A stretch of 9,838 bases of DNA, from assembly GCA_021767325.1 (NCBI GenBank), contig JAASTM010000042.1, positions 1 through 9,838 of the forward strand, given 5' to 3'. Positions 1 to 8,059 of the stretch are shown one piece after another. The DNA is from Spirochaetales bacterium (GTDB taxonomy: Bacteria > Spirochaetota > Spirochaetia > DSM-16054 > Sediminispirochaetaceae). Below the pieces are notes generated by a model. That model was not told the origin of the DNA and made no database searches. It was given only the letters and a program-made list of their open reading frames with translations. The stretch's first letter is position 1. Every line of letters starts with the position of its first letter. Made by a program: the position numbers and the translations under genes.

Positions 1-473
1 CCGAGAAACGAGCCGGATGACTTGATGGGTTTAATCCAATAGGGGAATTCCAGGGGAATTTCCTCCAGAGCCCGGTCATTAAAGGGGTCAAAAACATAAA
101 ACTGAGGGATGTGTTCGGGGATTATCTTTTGCTGCTCCAGCCGGCTCCAGTATTTGTGCTCGCATTTCATCAGGCTCTCGAGGGTTGGAGAGCGGGTACC
201 AAACTCGCGGCAGATCAGCGGCAGCATGGTGCTGACCGGAAAATCGTGGTATCCGCAGATTGCATCCACAGCTTGGCCGCTTGAGCGCTGAAACTCTCGG
301 ATCTGCTCGATACTGCGGCGGACCATGTCGGGGATGGGAAAATCGTAGGTATCGAAAACTTCGGACGGATCGAGCAAGCCGTGAAAGAGGTAGTCGCCGG
401 CATGGGGAGTTCTTTGGAGCAGGTTGCGGTTGAAGTCGTCCAAGCCCACAATAAAGATGTTCTTTTTCATCAT
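1..473 (-). CDS. ATP-grasp domain protein, N-terminal part (runs off left edge)
   Basis: Translating the minus strand from the ATG at 473 gives an uninterrupted frame to base 1 (157 full codons), beginning MMKKNIFIVGLDDFNRN. A second ATG at 470 is equally possible. A GAGGT ribosome-binding site lies about 8 bases upstream of the first ATG. The start has the beta-strand/GLDDFN opening of a pre-ATP-grasp domain. A central region (GYHDFPVSTMLPLICREFG) is followed by PTLESLMKCEHKYWSRLEQQ, and the visible part ends in PYWIKPIKSSGSFLG. That ending matches the first ATP-grasp strand, where the Lys of 'KP' normally contacts ATP. ATP-grasp enzymes ligate a carboxylate to an amine or similar nucleophile through an acyl phosphate. 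The substrate cannot be told here, because the catalytic C-terminal half is outside the window. Family assignment is fairly confident; a specific function is not claimed. It is divergent from the kinase gene at 603. Confidence 0.8.
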   Translation of the reverse strand, partial: MMKKNIFIVGLDDFNRNLLQRTPHAGDYLFHGLLDPSEVFDTYDFPIPDMVRRSIEQIREFQRSSGQAVDAICGYHDFPVSTMLPLICREFGTRSPTLESLMKCEHKYWSRLEQQKIIPEHIPQFYVFDPFNDRALEEIPLEFPYWIKPIKSSGSFL

Positions 474-498
474 TGGGCTTTACCTCACTTTACTTTCT

Positions 499-504
499 AC
501 TATA
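499..504 (-). promoter_or_regulatory. Possible -10 element for the ATP-grasp gene
   Basis: On the minus strand this hexamer reads TATAGT (5 of 6 matches to TATAAT), 25 bases upstream of the ATG at 473. There is no good -35 at the usual spacing; a TTGATA (527-532 on the plus strand as TATCAA) is 22 bases away, which is too far. Weak prediction. Confidence 0.3.
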
Positions 505-565
505 ACTGTAGCCCTCCGGAAGGGAATATCAAGCCTGGGCCCGCAATTATCGGTTTTTTTGCAGC

Positions 566-594
566 TTGTGTTCTGCGGCGGGGAGATTTATACT
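566..594 (+). promoter_or_regulatory. Possible sigma-70-type promoter for the kinase gene
   Basis: TTGTGT (566-571) and TATACT (589-594) are separated by exactly 17 bases. The -10 matches consensus at 5 of 6 positions and the -35 at 3 of 6. Transcription would start at about 601, right at the ATG at 603, so the message would be leaderless or nearly so. This fits the absence of a good ribosome-binding site; a GGGGAG at 580-585 is too far from the ATG. Confidence 0.4.
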
Positions 595-602
595 AGAGTC
601 TG

Positions 603-2741
603 ATGTTCAAAAAAGTATTGTTAGTCGAAGATGAAGCTCTGATCGCGCTTTCCGAAGCCCAAATTTTGAAAAAGCACGGCTTTGAGGTCGAAACTGCGTA
701 CAGCGGCCGACAGGCTATCGAGAAAACCGAGGCAGATGAAGAGATCAACCTTGTTCTGATGGATATTGACCTGGGGGCCGGAATGGACGGAACCGAGGCG
801 GCCGAGCAGATCATAAAAGCGCGCGACCTGCCGATTGTGTTTCTGACCAGTCACACCGAAAAGGAGTATGTCGACCGGGTAGAGAAGATAACCGGATACG
901 GCTATATCATGAAAAACTCCGGTGAAATGGTGCTGATTCGCTCCATCAATATGGCTTACAAGCTGTATGAGGCTCACCAGCGGCTGAAAGAGCGGGAGGT
1001 TCGCTACAAAACCCTCTTCGACTCGGCATACGATGCAATCCTCATTATGGACTCCAACACTTTCATCGACTGCAACCATTCCGCTCTCCAGTTTTTCGGA
1101 TGTGCTTCGAAAGACGAACTGATCGGTCACAGTCCCTGGGAGTTCTCTCCCGAATACCAGGCCGACGGCAGCCGTTCGAGTACCGCCGCTAAGGAGCTGA
1201 TCAACGCCGCTTTACGGGGCAAGTCGGAGAATTTCTACTGGACTCATCAGCGGAAGGACGGAACTTCGTTTCAGGCCGAAGTATCACTGAACCCGCTCGT
1301 GCTGGGAGAGGAGACCTATGTCCAGGCAAATCTGAGAGGATTCTTTGATAGGGAAGAGATTGAAAAACAGATTGAGGAGGGAAAGGCCGTTTTCAAGACC
1401 TTCCTCAATCAAATTCCCGGTGCTGCCTATGTAAAAGACAGTGACAACCGGATTGTGTTCTGCAACAAGCTGTTTGCATCCATCCTCAAGACTTCGCCGG
1501 AAGCGCTCGAAGGCAGGGACATCAGAGACGAAGTGCCCAGAGAGACGGAACGGCAGTACGAACAGGAAAACCGCTCGGTGCTTGAGAACGGGCGGATCAT
1601 ACAAACGGAAAGTGAGTTTCCGATCAACAACGAGAACACATATTGGCTCACCTACAAATTCCCCATTCAGTTTGCCGGACGTACAATGGTGGGGGCTATC
1701 AGCATAGACCTCACCGCTCAGAAGCAAATGGAAAAAAAACTGCGTATCCGTGAACAGCAGTTCCGGGCTATTGCCGATTATACCTATGACTGGGAAGACT
1801 GGATCGGAACCGACGGAATGCTGATCTGGGTGAATCCGGCCGTCGAGCGAATCAGCGGATACACGCCTGAAGAGTGCTACCGGATGAAAGATTACCCCCT
1901 GCCTTTGATACATCCCGCAGATCGGCATGAATCGAATGCTGAAATCGAGGAGGGGCTCAAGCATGAGACCAGCTGCAACAACCGCGAACTACGCTGTATA
2001 TGCAAAGACGGCAGTATAAAATGGATAGCGGTGAGCTGGCAGCCGATTTACGATGATAAGGGGCGCCATATCGGCACCAGGTCTAGCATGCGCGATATCA
2101 CCGAAAACAAGGCTACCGAGAATAAGTTGAACCGCAGCATCGAGCAAAAAGAGTTTCTTCTTAAGGAGCTGAACCACCGGGTTAAAAACAACCTGGCAAT
2201 GGTGTCGTCGCTGCTGAGTCTGAAAGATAATGCCCTCGGAAGTTCTGTAGATTTGTCCGACCTGAAGCACAGGGTCGACACGATTCGCATTATCCACGAA
2301 AAGCTGAACTACAGTGAAGACTACGCTACGGTACAGCTGCGGGATTATGTACAGGATATTCTCGAAAGCATTTTCTCCTCATTCACCGACCAGCAGGTAC
2401 AAATCCAAAATAAGACGGAGGAGATCGATGTCTCCACCAAAGTTGCCATCCCCCTCGGTCTCATTACTAACGAAATAGCTACTAACGCAATGAAATACGG
2501 CTTTCATGAGGGGGAACAGCCGGTTTTTACAGTCGATTTTCAACAGCACCCCGAACAGCACAGCTACACCTTCACCCTCTCCAACAGCGGGGCCGCATTC
2601 CCTGAAGAAATTGATATCGCCACCAGCGAAACTCTGGGACTCAAGCTGGTCTCGACCCTGGTTCTGCAGCTTCAGGGTAGTATTCAATTACAACGCAGTC
2701 CGCAACCGGTTTTCACCATCCAATTCCCGATGGATATCTGA
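603..2741 (+). CDS. Hybrid response regulator / PAS sensor histidine kinase (HisKA_2 type)
   Basis: A 712-residue signalling protein, cytosolic by sequence (no signal peptide or membrane segment). Residues 1-120 form a receiver domain: acidic pocket E9/D10, likely phospho-acceptor D54 in LMDIDLG, T82 and K104. Three PAS-like sensor domains follow at about 132-250, 262-375 and 383-503. The last ends in SSMRDITENK and has the KDGSIKWIAVSWQPIYDDKG pattern of a PAS/PAC unit. The kinase core starts with the H-box KELNHRVKNNL (phospho-His H525), typical of HisKA_2. The ATPase domain has an N-box around N623-E624 and N628, and a G2-type loop at ETLGLKLVSTL (679-681). The G1 loop is altered: NSGAA (661-665) instead of DxGxG. 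The order suggests a kinase whose input comes through its own receiver and PAS domains, passing phosphate to an unknown partner. The ATG at 603 is the only good start, as an in-frame TAG lies at 594-596. No adjacent separate response-regulator gene is visible. Confidence 0.92.
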   Translation: MFKKVLLVEDEALIALSEAQILKKHGFEVETAYSGRQAIEKTEADEEINLVLMDIDLGAGMDGTEAAEQIIKARDLPIVFLTSHTEKEYVDRVEKITGYGYIMKNSGEMVLIRSINMAYKLYEAHQRLKEREVRYKTLFDSAYDAILIMDSNTFIDCNHSALQFFGCASKDELIGHSPWEFSPEYQADGSRSSTAAKELINAALRGKSENFYWTHQRKDGTSFQAEVSLNPLVLGEETYVQANLRGFFDREEIEKQIEEGKAVFKTFLNQIPGAAYVKDSDNRIVFCNKLFASILKTSPEALEGRDIRDEVPRETERQYEQENRSVLENGRIIQTESEFPINNENTYWLTYKFPIQFAGRTMVGAISIDLTAQKQMEKKLRIREQQFRAIADYTYDWEDWIGTDGMLIWVNPAVERISGYTPEECYRMKDYPLPLIHPADRHESNAEIEEGLKHETSCNNRELRCICKDGSIKWIAVSWQPIYDDKGRHIGTRSSMRDITENKATENKLNRSIEQKEFLLKELNHRVKNNLAMVSSLLSLKDNALGSSVDLSDLKHRVDTIRIIHEKLNYSEDYATVQLRDYVQDILESIFSSFTDQQVQIQNKTEEIDVSTKVAIPLGLITNEIATNAMKYGFHEGEQPVFTVDFQQHPEQHSYTFTLSNSGAAFPEEIDIATSETLGLKLVSTLVLQLQGSIQLQRSPQPVFTIQFPMDI

Positions 2742-2819
2742 AACCCTGCCTATTTAGGCTATTTACTCCAATTTTAATGTATACTCCATATTTTTTGCCC
2801 TCTGAGCCCCGATTTGGGG

Positions 2820-2848
2820 TTGAAGCTTCTAATATATCTGCGTACATT
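2820..2848 (+). promoter_or_regulatory. Possible promoter for the OB-fold protein gene
   Basis: TTGAAG (2820-2825) and TACATT (2843-2848) lie 17 bases apart, with 4 of 6 consensus matches each. This would give a 5' leader of about 85 bases. A TATACT at 2780-2785 is an alternative -10 without a recognisable -35. Either way the 197-base gap after the kinase suggests independent transcription. Confidence 0.3.
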
Positions 2849-2938
2849 TAAAAGGAAGGTTTATATGCTTCATTCAACCGTCCGCCTCCGCGCGGCACCA
2901 TATAAGCACATAATTCAAATATCTCAAGGAGGTGTAGC

Positions 2939-3472
2939 ATGGCTACCCAAGATCCCAAAAATAGTTCAGATCAGCGTACACCCAACACGCTCAGTACCAA
3001 ACAGACCATCGGGGCCGGCGTAGGCATCGTGGTGCTGCTGGCGCTCCTTTTCATCGGAACCCAGCAAAACGAACCGGCCGGAGCCACAATGATTACCGAT
3101 GAGTCCAAACCTGAACAGTCAATTTATCAACAGAGTGCTATGGATTTAAATTATGAGGATGCACTTTTAAAGGAATACGACCATGGTTCGCTGATTGAAT
3201 TGGAAGGCAAAGTGAACTCTATTCTAGAGGAACCGGTTAAGGGCAAAGGAAATCTGCTGTTGGATTTAGCCCAGGATGACAGCGCCGGCGCCGAAAACGT
3301 CAAGAGCCAACAGGTGATGCTGGTGTATCCTGAAAAACAGGTGGATATACCTGAACGACAGAGCGTTCATCTGTTCGGCCGCTACATCGGAACGGTAGAG
3401 TTCGAAACCTCGGTCGGCAGTACCCAGAAGGTACCGGCTATCCAGGTAGACTACCTGTCAGAGACCAGCTGA
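2939..3472 (+). CDS. Membrane-anchored protein with OB-fold-like (tRNA_anti-like) domain
   Basis: A 177-residue protein. A polar N-terminus of about 23 residues, rich in Ser, Thr, Asn and Gln, is followed by one hydrophobic segment, [17 protein letters not shown] (24-40). A polar linker of about 40 residues leads to a compact domain at about 83-175. That domain has a strand pattern of [39 protein letters not shown] and VPAIQVDYL. The 'G-V ... [16 protein letters not shown] ... VPAIQVDYL' layout resembles the small OB-fold family often labelled tRNA_anti-like. That similarity is of fold only and does not imply tRNA binding. The likely topology is a single anchor with the domain outside the cytoplasm. 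The start is firm: AAGGAGGTG at 2926-2934 leaves six bases between GGAGG and ATG. The gene is closed by the terminator at 3498. Ligand and partners are unknown. Confidence 0.75.
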   Translation: MATQDPKNSSDQRTPNTLSTKQTIGAGVGIVVLLALLFIGTQQNEPAGATMITDESKPEQSIYQQSAMDLNYEDALLKEYDHGSLIELEGKVNSILEEPVKGKGNLLLDLAQDDSAGAENVKSQQVMLVYPEKQVDIPERQSVHLFGRYIGTVEFETSVGSTQKVPAIQVDYLSETS

Positions 3473-3497
3473 TAAGCCCGTTTACACGGATAAAACC

Positions 3498-3542
3498 AAA
3501 GCACCCCCCGGTAGCTGCATAGCCGCCAGGGGGTGCTTTTTT
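3498..3542 (+). terminator. Strong intrinsic terminator
   Basis: AAAGCACCCCC (3498-3508) pairs perfectly with GGGGGTGCTTT (3529-3539), an 11-bp stem, followed by six T (3537-3542). The 20-base loop can itself fold, with CGG opposite CCG. It lies 26 bases after the stop of the OB-fold gene, so it ends that transcript and insulates the chemoreceptor gene. Confidence 0.93.
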
Positions 3543-3628
3543 GTAGAAACGGGTTACATTTTGGCAAAAACTGTGGTACATTACTCACTTAAAGGTGTAT
3601 ACCTAATATCTGCATTTAGAATAAAATA

Positions 3629-3634
3629 TATAAT
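3629..3634 (+). promoter_or_regulatory. Possible -10 element for the chemoreceptor gene
   Basis: A perfect TATAAT sits 22 bases before the chosen ATG at 3657, within AT-rich DNA (3601-3645). No clear -35 is found at 16-18 bases, and no sigma-28 (TAAA ... GCCGATAA) or sigma-54 (TGGC ... TTGC) motif was seen. The AT richness raises the chance of a random match. Confidence 0.35.
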
Positions 3635-3656
3635 AGTTTTATTAAGGATAGGAAAC

Positions 3657-5726
3657 ATGAAAATCAAAACACGCCTGATTCTCTCAAATATATTCGTAGC
3701 GGTCGGTATGATCGGTCTTATTCTAGTGATGTATGGGTACGGTAATATGGTGCGCCAGTACAGCAACCTCAAGCTGCAGGCGAACCAGATTACCACCAAA
3801 GTGTATCAAACCAACTCAGCCCTCAAATCGACCCTCTTCACTGATGATTTTCGCAGAGATTATGAAATTTTCCAAGAACAATTTCAGAATCTCAAAGACT
3901 CCATCGCCGCCTTTACCCAGCACGAGTTGTTCAGGGAAATTTCGGAAAAATCAGAGGAAACCGAAGGTGAAAAGCATGCACTTACACAAATAATGACAAT
4001 GACCGAGGAAAAATATGCAGCTGCCGACGAGTCCGCCCAGAAACTGATAGCCAGTTCCAAGAGTTACCTTCCGGGTCCGCTCGAAATAGATGAAGAGTTT
4101 TTCGAGGGCGAACTGTACCTGGTGATGCGGGCCAGCCGCGAAATCGAAAACCTCACAATATACCTGGGCGATGTATTCGAAACCACCGTCAACCGTGCCA
4201 CCGAACGTATTGAAGAGGCGGCCACCAGCCAGCTGAACAATATTCGCAACATAGCCACCGGTATTGCCCTGCTCATTCTCATTCTGATAGTCGGCTTTCT
4301 GTATGCGGTCATTTTCAGTCTGCGCAAAAAACTCGACACCCTGCAGGGCTCCATCAGCATCATCGGCCAGGGAGACTTTAGCCACCATATAAAACTTTCC
4401 GGCAAGGACGAACTGACTCAGCTGGGCGCAACAGTGAACAGTTTCGTCGACGAGTTTTCGGAAATTATCGAAGAGGTAAAACACCGCGCCGCAGAAACCG
4501 CCGCCCAGAAAGAGGAAGTAACCGGCGCCACCAACGAGTCCTCGGCGGCGGTGGACCAGATGAGCTCGAACATCTCCTCCATATCGGAAGAGATCAGCCG
4601 CCTGGTCGACCATATCGGCAGCTCCCGCACCTCGACCCAGCAGATTACGCAGCGAATCGGCGAGCTGGCCGAGAAAATCGAGACACAGTCCTCAGCGGTA
4701 ACCCAGTCCACCTCCTCCGTCGAGGAAATGAGCGCCAGCATAGAAAACGTCAACACCATCAGTGATCAACGGAAAGAGGCCACTGACCAGCTGGTGGAAA
4801 TCGTCGAGAACACCGACGCCAAGCTCAGCGAAACCGCCGAACTGATTAGCCAGAACGCCGACGACACCAACCGCATCCTCGAGATCATCGGCATCATCAA
4901 CAACGTGGCCAGCAAAACTAATCTGCTGTCGATGAATGCCGCCATCGAAGCGGCCCACGCCGGCGATGCGGGCCGCGGCTTCGCCGTAGTTGCCGAGGAG
5001 ATCCGCAATCTGGCCGAGACCACCAACGAAAACTCCAAGCAGATCCGCAGCACCATCAATACCATCGCCGACCGCATCACCCGCATCCAGGAGATGAGCA
5101 GCGAAACCCAGACCGCCTTCAGCCGGGTCAAGAGCGAATCGAAAAACTCCAGCAACTCGATGGCCGAAATCTCATCCAGCATGGCCGAACTGTCCCTGGG
5201 CAGCAAGGAGATCATGGAGGCCATGACCAGCCTCAGTCAGACCACCCAGAACATCCAGGAATCGGCCGAACAGATGCGCTCCAACACCGACGAGGTCAAC
5301 ACCGCCCTGGAAAACATCCAGACCATCGGCCACGAGGTAGACGACCGCATCCACGAAATCAAGGAGGGCTCCATCAGCATCTCCACCTCGATGCAGCACA
5401 TCAACACCCTCAATGAAAAGAACGACGAATCGGCCCGCTCCCTGACCCAGGCTGTCAGCCGCTTCAAAACCGCCCAGGATGTTGAGGCCGGCGAAGAGGC
5501 CGCCGGCGGCCCAGATGGCGCCGCGACTCAGACCGCGGGAGGCGCGCAGGGCGCCGCCGGCGTGAGTGAGGCCGCAGATGCAAACAAGAAATTTGCCCCG
5601 GCCATCCCGGTTTCAGACACCGAGGCAGCCGACGAGCTTGAAGAACAAACTACGCCTAAGGCACCCGAAGAGTCGAAGCATACCGAGCCGGCCGAAAGCG
5701 GTGTGCGCGAACTCAAAGACGCGTAG
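3657..5726 (+). CDS. Methyl-accepting chemotaxis protein (transmembrane chemoreceptor)
   Basis: A 689-residue chemoreceptor that would sense a stimulus outside the cytoplasm and control the CheA kinase. It begins [16 protein letters not shown], with membrane segment 1 at about 7-27. A sensor region of about 170 residues follows, mostly helical and with no recognised ligand-domain signature. Membrane segment 2 is at about 201-221 ([19 protein letters not shown]). A HAMP domain (222-276, with GQGDFSHHI) leads to a long helical signalling domain (about 280-600). The conserved hairpin tip covers 409-454, including [21 protein letters not shown]. Residues 609-689 are a low-complexity Ala/Glu/Gly/Pro tail without the NWETF-type CheR-docking pentapeptide. 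The frame opens upstream at a TTG at 3561, but the ATG at 3657 is preferred: AAGGA ends 8 bases before it, and the protein then starts with a normal membrane segment. The 3' end overlaps sppA on the other strand. Confidence 0.93.
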   Translation: MKIKTRLILSNIFVAVGMIGLILVMYGYGNMVRQYSNLKLQANQITTKVYQTNSALKSTLFTDDFRRDYEIFQEQFQNLKDSIAAFTQHELFREISEKSEETEGEKHALTQIMTMTEEKYAAADESAQKLIASSKSYLPGPLEIDEEFFEGELYLVMRASREIENLTIYLGDVFETTVNRATERIEEAATSQLNNIRNIATGIALLILILIVGFLYAVIFSLRKKLDTLQGSISIIGQGDFSHHIKLSGKDELTQLGATVNSFVDEFSEIIEEVKHRAAETAAQKEEVTGATNESSAAVDQMSSNISSISEEISRLVDHIGSSRTSTQQITQRIGELAEKIETQSSAVTQSTSSVEEMSASIENVNTISDQRKEATDQLVEIVENTDAKLSETAELISQNADDTNRILEIIGIINNVASKTNLLSMNAAIEAAHAGDAGRGFAVVAEEIRNLAETTNENSKQIRSTINTIADRITRIQEMSSETQTAFSRVKSESKNSSNSMAEISSSMAELSLGSKEIMEAMTSLSQTTQNIQESAEQMRSNTDEVNTALENIQTIGHEVDDRIHEIKEGSISISTSMQHINTLNEKNDESARSLTQAVSRFKTAQDVEAGEEAAGGPDGAATQTAGGAQGAAGVSEAADANKKFAPAIPVSDTEAADELEEQTTPKAPEESKHTEPAESGVRELKDA

Positions 5727-7656
5727 ACATCCACCACTCCGGCATGGCCGCCAGCGGCCGTGCCGAATACTCCCGCACAAACTGCAGCAGCTGAGCGGGA
5801 TTGGGCAGCGAGCCGGTGTACATCGCGTCCGGTCCCACAAGATTCGAACCACCCAGCGCGCTCAGGCCGCCCGCCAATAACCCTGCTAAAGGTAAGCGGG
5901 CCGCTGAAGCCCCGGAAGAAGCCGAAGGCCCGGCCTTTTCGATCTGTTTTTCCAGAAAAGAGCGTTTGATCCGCGGATAAAACTGTACCTTAGCCCGGGG
6001 AAGCTCCAGTTTGCCGAGCAAATAGGCCACCGCAGATTCGATACCGCCGATTTCATCAATCAGGTGCTGCTGCCGCGCCTCGAATCCGGACCACACCCGG
6101 CCCCGGGCAACCGCATCGATCTCATCTTCAGAACGCCCCCGGCAACGGCTGACCCGTTCGAGGAACTGCCGGTAAATCCGCTCCACCTCCGCATCCATCA
6201 GCTCACGCTCCTTTTTATCCATAGACCGCAGAACCGATCCTAAATCGGCGTACGGCCCGGTCTTCAGACTGGAGGCGGTAATTCCGTGCTTTTTGAGGAA
6301 CTTCTCGAGATAAAAGAACATCAAGATAACCCCGATAGACCCGGTGAGAGTTGCGTGATGGGCAAAAATACGCTCGGCCTCAGTTGCAATCCAGTACCCG
6401 CCAGAGCCGGCCACCTCCGACATAGACACCACCAGCGGCTTCTTTTCGCGCAGCCGGGCCAGTGCATCCAGGATATCCTCGGAGGCGGTAGCAGAGCCAC
6501 CCCCGGAGTTCACCCGCAGTACCACCCCCTTCACCGATTTGTCCTCCTCGAGTTTCCTGATGTGCGGAATGAAGGACTCCGGACCGACGGCCTGCCCCAG
6601 CAGGGGATGCTGCTTCGACTTGCCGTCGATAATCGCCCCTTCGAACACCAACACCGCTATCTTTTTACGAGGCTTGAGACTGATGGTTCGCGGTTTGGAA
6701 AGAAGAGGCCTGGGCAAATGGGGCTTCGTGGGCCGCGGACTGGTCTGAATATTGTGGGCCGAGCCGTGGACCCGCTCGCCACCATCCTGCTTCGCGGCCC
6801 CTTCAGCAGTGCCGGCCGCCGCATCAACCTGCGTCCCCGCAGAATCTGGTGCCCCATCTTCCCCCACTGCGGATGTATCAAGTGAAACCACAAATGCGCG
6901 GCCCGGCTTCTTGAGACTTAGTTTCTTATATTTATCCGCTTTCCACTCCGCCTCCAGCCGGTCGAGGGTTTTTACCTGGTCTACCCAGCCTTCCGACTCG
7001 GCCGAGCCGGCCGGCAGAATAGTGCCGGCCTGTAGGGCCTCGAGTTTGGGGTATATGCTGTGGACAGCCCCCTCACTGCCATCTTCACTGTCCGCTGCCT
7101 TGTCTGAATACCCGTCGGCGATTTTATCTCTCAGCTCATCAGAAACGGAGTCGAAATAGGCCTGGTACTGCCTGCGGCCGGGCTCGTCGAGCTGGTCGGT
7201 GCGAAACCGGTCGCCGGCGCTCTTGAACTCCCCGCGTCGTATAATCTCCGCATCAATATCCGCCCGGCTCATCGCCTTTTTGAAGAACAGAAACGACCTG
7301 GAAACACCCAGATACGACAGGCTGCCCAGCGGGTGCAGCACCTTATGGCCGCAGGCGGAAGCCAGATACAGCTGCAGCGGCCGGTACTCCCGGGCATAGA
7401 ACCACAGCTCTTTGCCGGCCTCGGCCAGACGCTGCAGCTGGGCTCGAACAGCCTCAGCCCCGCCCCACAACAGCGGCTGAAACTCAGGATCACAGACAAT
7501 CAGGATGCGCCGCACCCGCCGCTTGTGCAGCAGTATCTGCACCTTTATCAGAAATTGATCAAAGCGAAAATCCTTGCCCGCAGCGCTGGCGAGGGAACTG
7601 ACCTGGCTACCGGTCTCCCGGAAGCGACCTTTGAGGGTTAACTTTGCGTACTTCAT
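5713..7656 (-). CDS. sppA: Long-form signal peptide peptidase A-like protease (family S49)
   Basis: A 647-residue protein with the two tandem S49 halves of long-form SppA, which cleaves leftover signal peptides and other short peptides using a Ser-Lys dyad. The N-terminal half supplies the likely catalytic Lys (K145 in [12 protein letters not shown]), preceded by the [21 protein letters not shown] strand region. The C-terminal half has [13 protein letters not shown] (381-393) and the likely nucleophile S418 in [12 protein letters not shown], followed by TLTGSIGVI. The Lys-to-Ser distance is 273 residues, against 200 in the E. coli enzyme. The excess lies in a low-complexity linker (about 180-330) rich in Ala, Gly, Asp, Pro and Lys. 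No signal peptide or N-terminal membrane anchor is visible, unlike E. coli SppA; an Ala/Gly/Leu stretch at 586-606 is only weakly hydrophobic. The start ATG has a poor ribosome-binding site, but an in-frame stop upstream leaves no better choice. The gene is convergent with the chemoreceptor gene. Confidence 0.9.
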   Translation of the reverse strand: MKYAKLTLKGRFRETGSQVSSLASAAGKDFRFDQFLIKVQILLHKRRVRRILIVCDPEFQPLLWGGAEAVRAQLQRLAEAGKELWFYAREYRPLQLYLASACGHKVLHPLGSLSYLGVSRSFLFFKKAMSRADIDAEIIRRGEFKSAGDRFRTDQLDEPGRRQYQAYFDSVSDELRDKIADGYSDKAADSEDGSEGAVHSIYPKLEALQAGTILPAGSAESEGWVDQVKTLDRLEAEWKADKYKKLSLKKPGRAFVVSLDTSAVGEDGAPDSAGTQVDAAAGTAEGAAKQDGGERVHGSAHNIQTSPRPTKPHLPRPLLSKPRTISLKPRKKIAVLVFEGAIIDGKSKQHPLLGQAVGPESFIPHIRKLEEDKSVKGVVLRVNSGGGSATASEDILDALARLREKKPLVVSMSEVAGSGGYWIATEAERIFAHHATLTGSIGVILMFFYLEKFLKKHGITASSLKTGPYADLGSVLRSMDKKERELMDAEVERIYRQFLERVSRCRGRSEDEIDAVARGRVWSGFEARQQHLIDEIGGIESAVAYLLGKLELPRAKVQFYPRIKRSFLEKQIEKAGPSASSGASAARLPLAGLLAGGLSALGGSNLVGPDAMYTGSLPNPAQLLQFVREYSARPLAAMPEWWMSTRL

Positions 7657-7871
7657 ACAACCAGGATAATGAAATTAAAGCGCCGATGCCAGCCAGCCGG
7701 CCTTCTTAGCCCTGGTCGCTGAGAGAGATTATGCAGGTTTAACAGTATCGGTAGATCGCACAGTATTTGCAGCGGCTTTGCAAGGCAATTGAATAGGGTT
7801 TTAGATGATAACATAGAGGCATTGTACAACAGGTGAAGAAACACGAAAGGTGGGCTTTAAATATATCGAAA

Positions 7872-7880
7872 TGGTATACT
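7872..7880 (+). promoter_or_regulatory. Possible upstream extended -10 promoter
   Basis: TGGTATACT has the extended -10 form TGn followed by a 5-of-6 hexamer. It lies 180 bases before the barrel gene, with no good -35. It shares ATGGTATA with the site at 7951 and could be a second start point for the same gene. Confidence 0.3.
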
Positions 7881-7950
7881 AAAAGGAACCCGAAGGAGCC
7901 GAAAACGATAATCAGAAATATAAAAGCGTTATCTAAATTGACTATAGCCA

Positions 7951-7959
7951 TGGTATAAT
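7951..7959 (+). promoter_or_regulatory. Extended -10 promoter for the plus-strand barrel gene
   Basis: TGGTATAAT is a perfect extended -10 (TGn plus TATAAT). Such promoters can work without a -35; the nearby TTGACT (7938-7943) is only 10 bases away, too close to serve as one. Transcription would begin near 7966 and give a leader of about 94 bases before the ATG at 8060. Confidence 0.5.
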
Positions 7960-8059
7960 TGGTGCTGCCAAAGCATTGTCTTACACCATCAAAATTTTTT
8001 GTGCTCCAAACATTTAGTTTTTACATGCGCTTCGGGAAAAATAATTCTGGAGGTGTTTT

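Larger units (their letters stand above)
7657..8059. other. Intergenic region upstream of sppA and of the plus-strand barrel gene
   Basis: About 400 bases between divergent genes. I see no convincing protein gene in it: the two minus-strand open frames (7653-7844 and 7739-7951) lack ribosome-binding sites and overlap each other. The left part (7680-7800) is balanced in composition; the right part (7850-8050) is AT-rich and contains two extended -10 motifs. For sppA, a weak minus-strand pairing of TTGCCT and TACTGT 17 bases apart is the best promoter seen. No hairpin with a T-run occurs here. Confidence 0.5.

Noticed and set aside
1284..1964. Long minus-strand open frame (226 codons) opposite the kinase gene
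   Set aside because: It is a mirror frame of a well-supported coding region with clear domain motifs on the plus strand. The same applies to 621-1130 and, opposite the chemoreceptor gene, 3951-4613.
2805..2821. Hairpin CCCC-GATTT-GGGG after the kinase gene as a terminator
   Set aside because: The stem is only about six pairs and no T-run follows on either strand.
3561..3656. TTG start at 3561 extending the chemoreceptor by 32 residues
   Set aside because: There is no ribosome-binding site, it would add a second hydrophobic stretch before the normal first membrane segment, and it would cover the likely promoter.
7653..7844. Minus-strand 63-residue frame whose stop overlaps the sppA start as ATGA
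   Set aside because: It starts with GTG without any ribosome-binding site, and the sequence is not protein-like. The overlap looks coincidental.
7739..7951. Minus-strand 70-residue frame with a hydrophobic N-terminal stretch (possible small membrane protein)
   Set aside because: It has no ribosome-binding site, a Cys/Arg-rich unstructured end, and overlaps the promoter-like DNA before the barrel gene. The hydrophobicity follows from the AT-rich composition.
7938..7959. TTGACT plus TATAAT as a classical two-box promoter
   Set aside because: The spacing is only 10 bases. The TATAAT is better explained as an extended -10.
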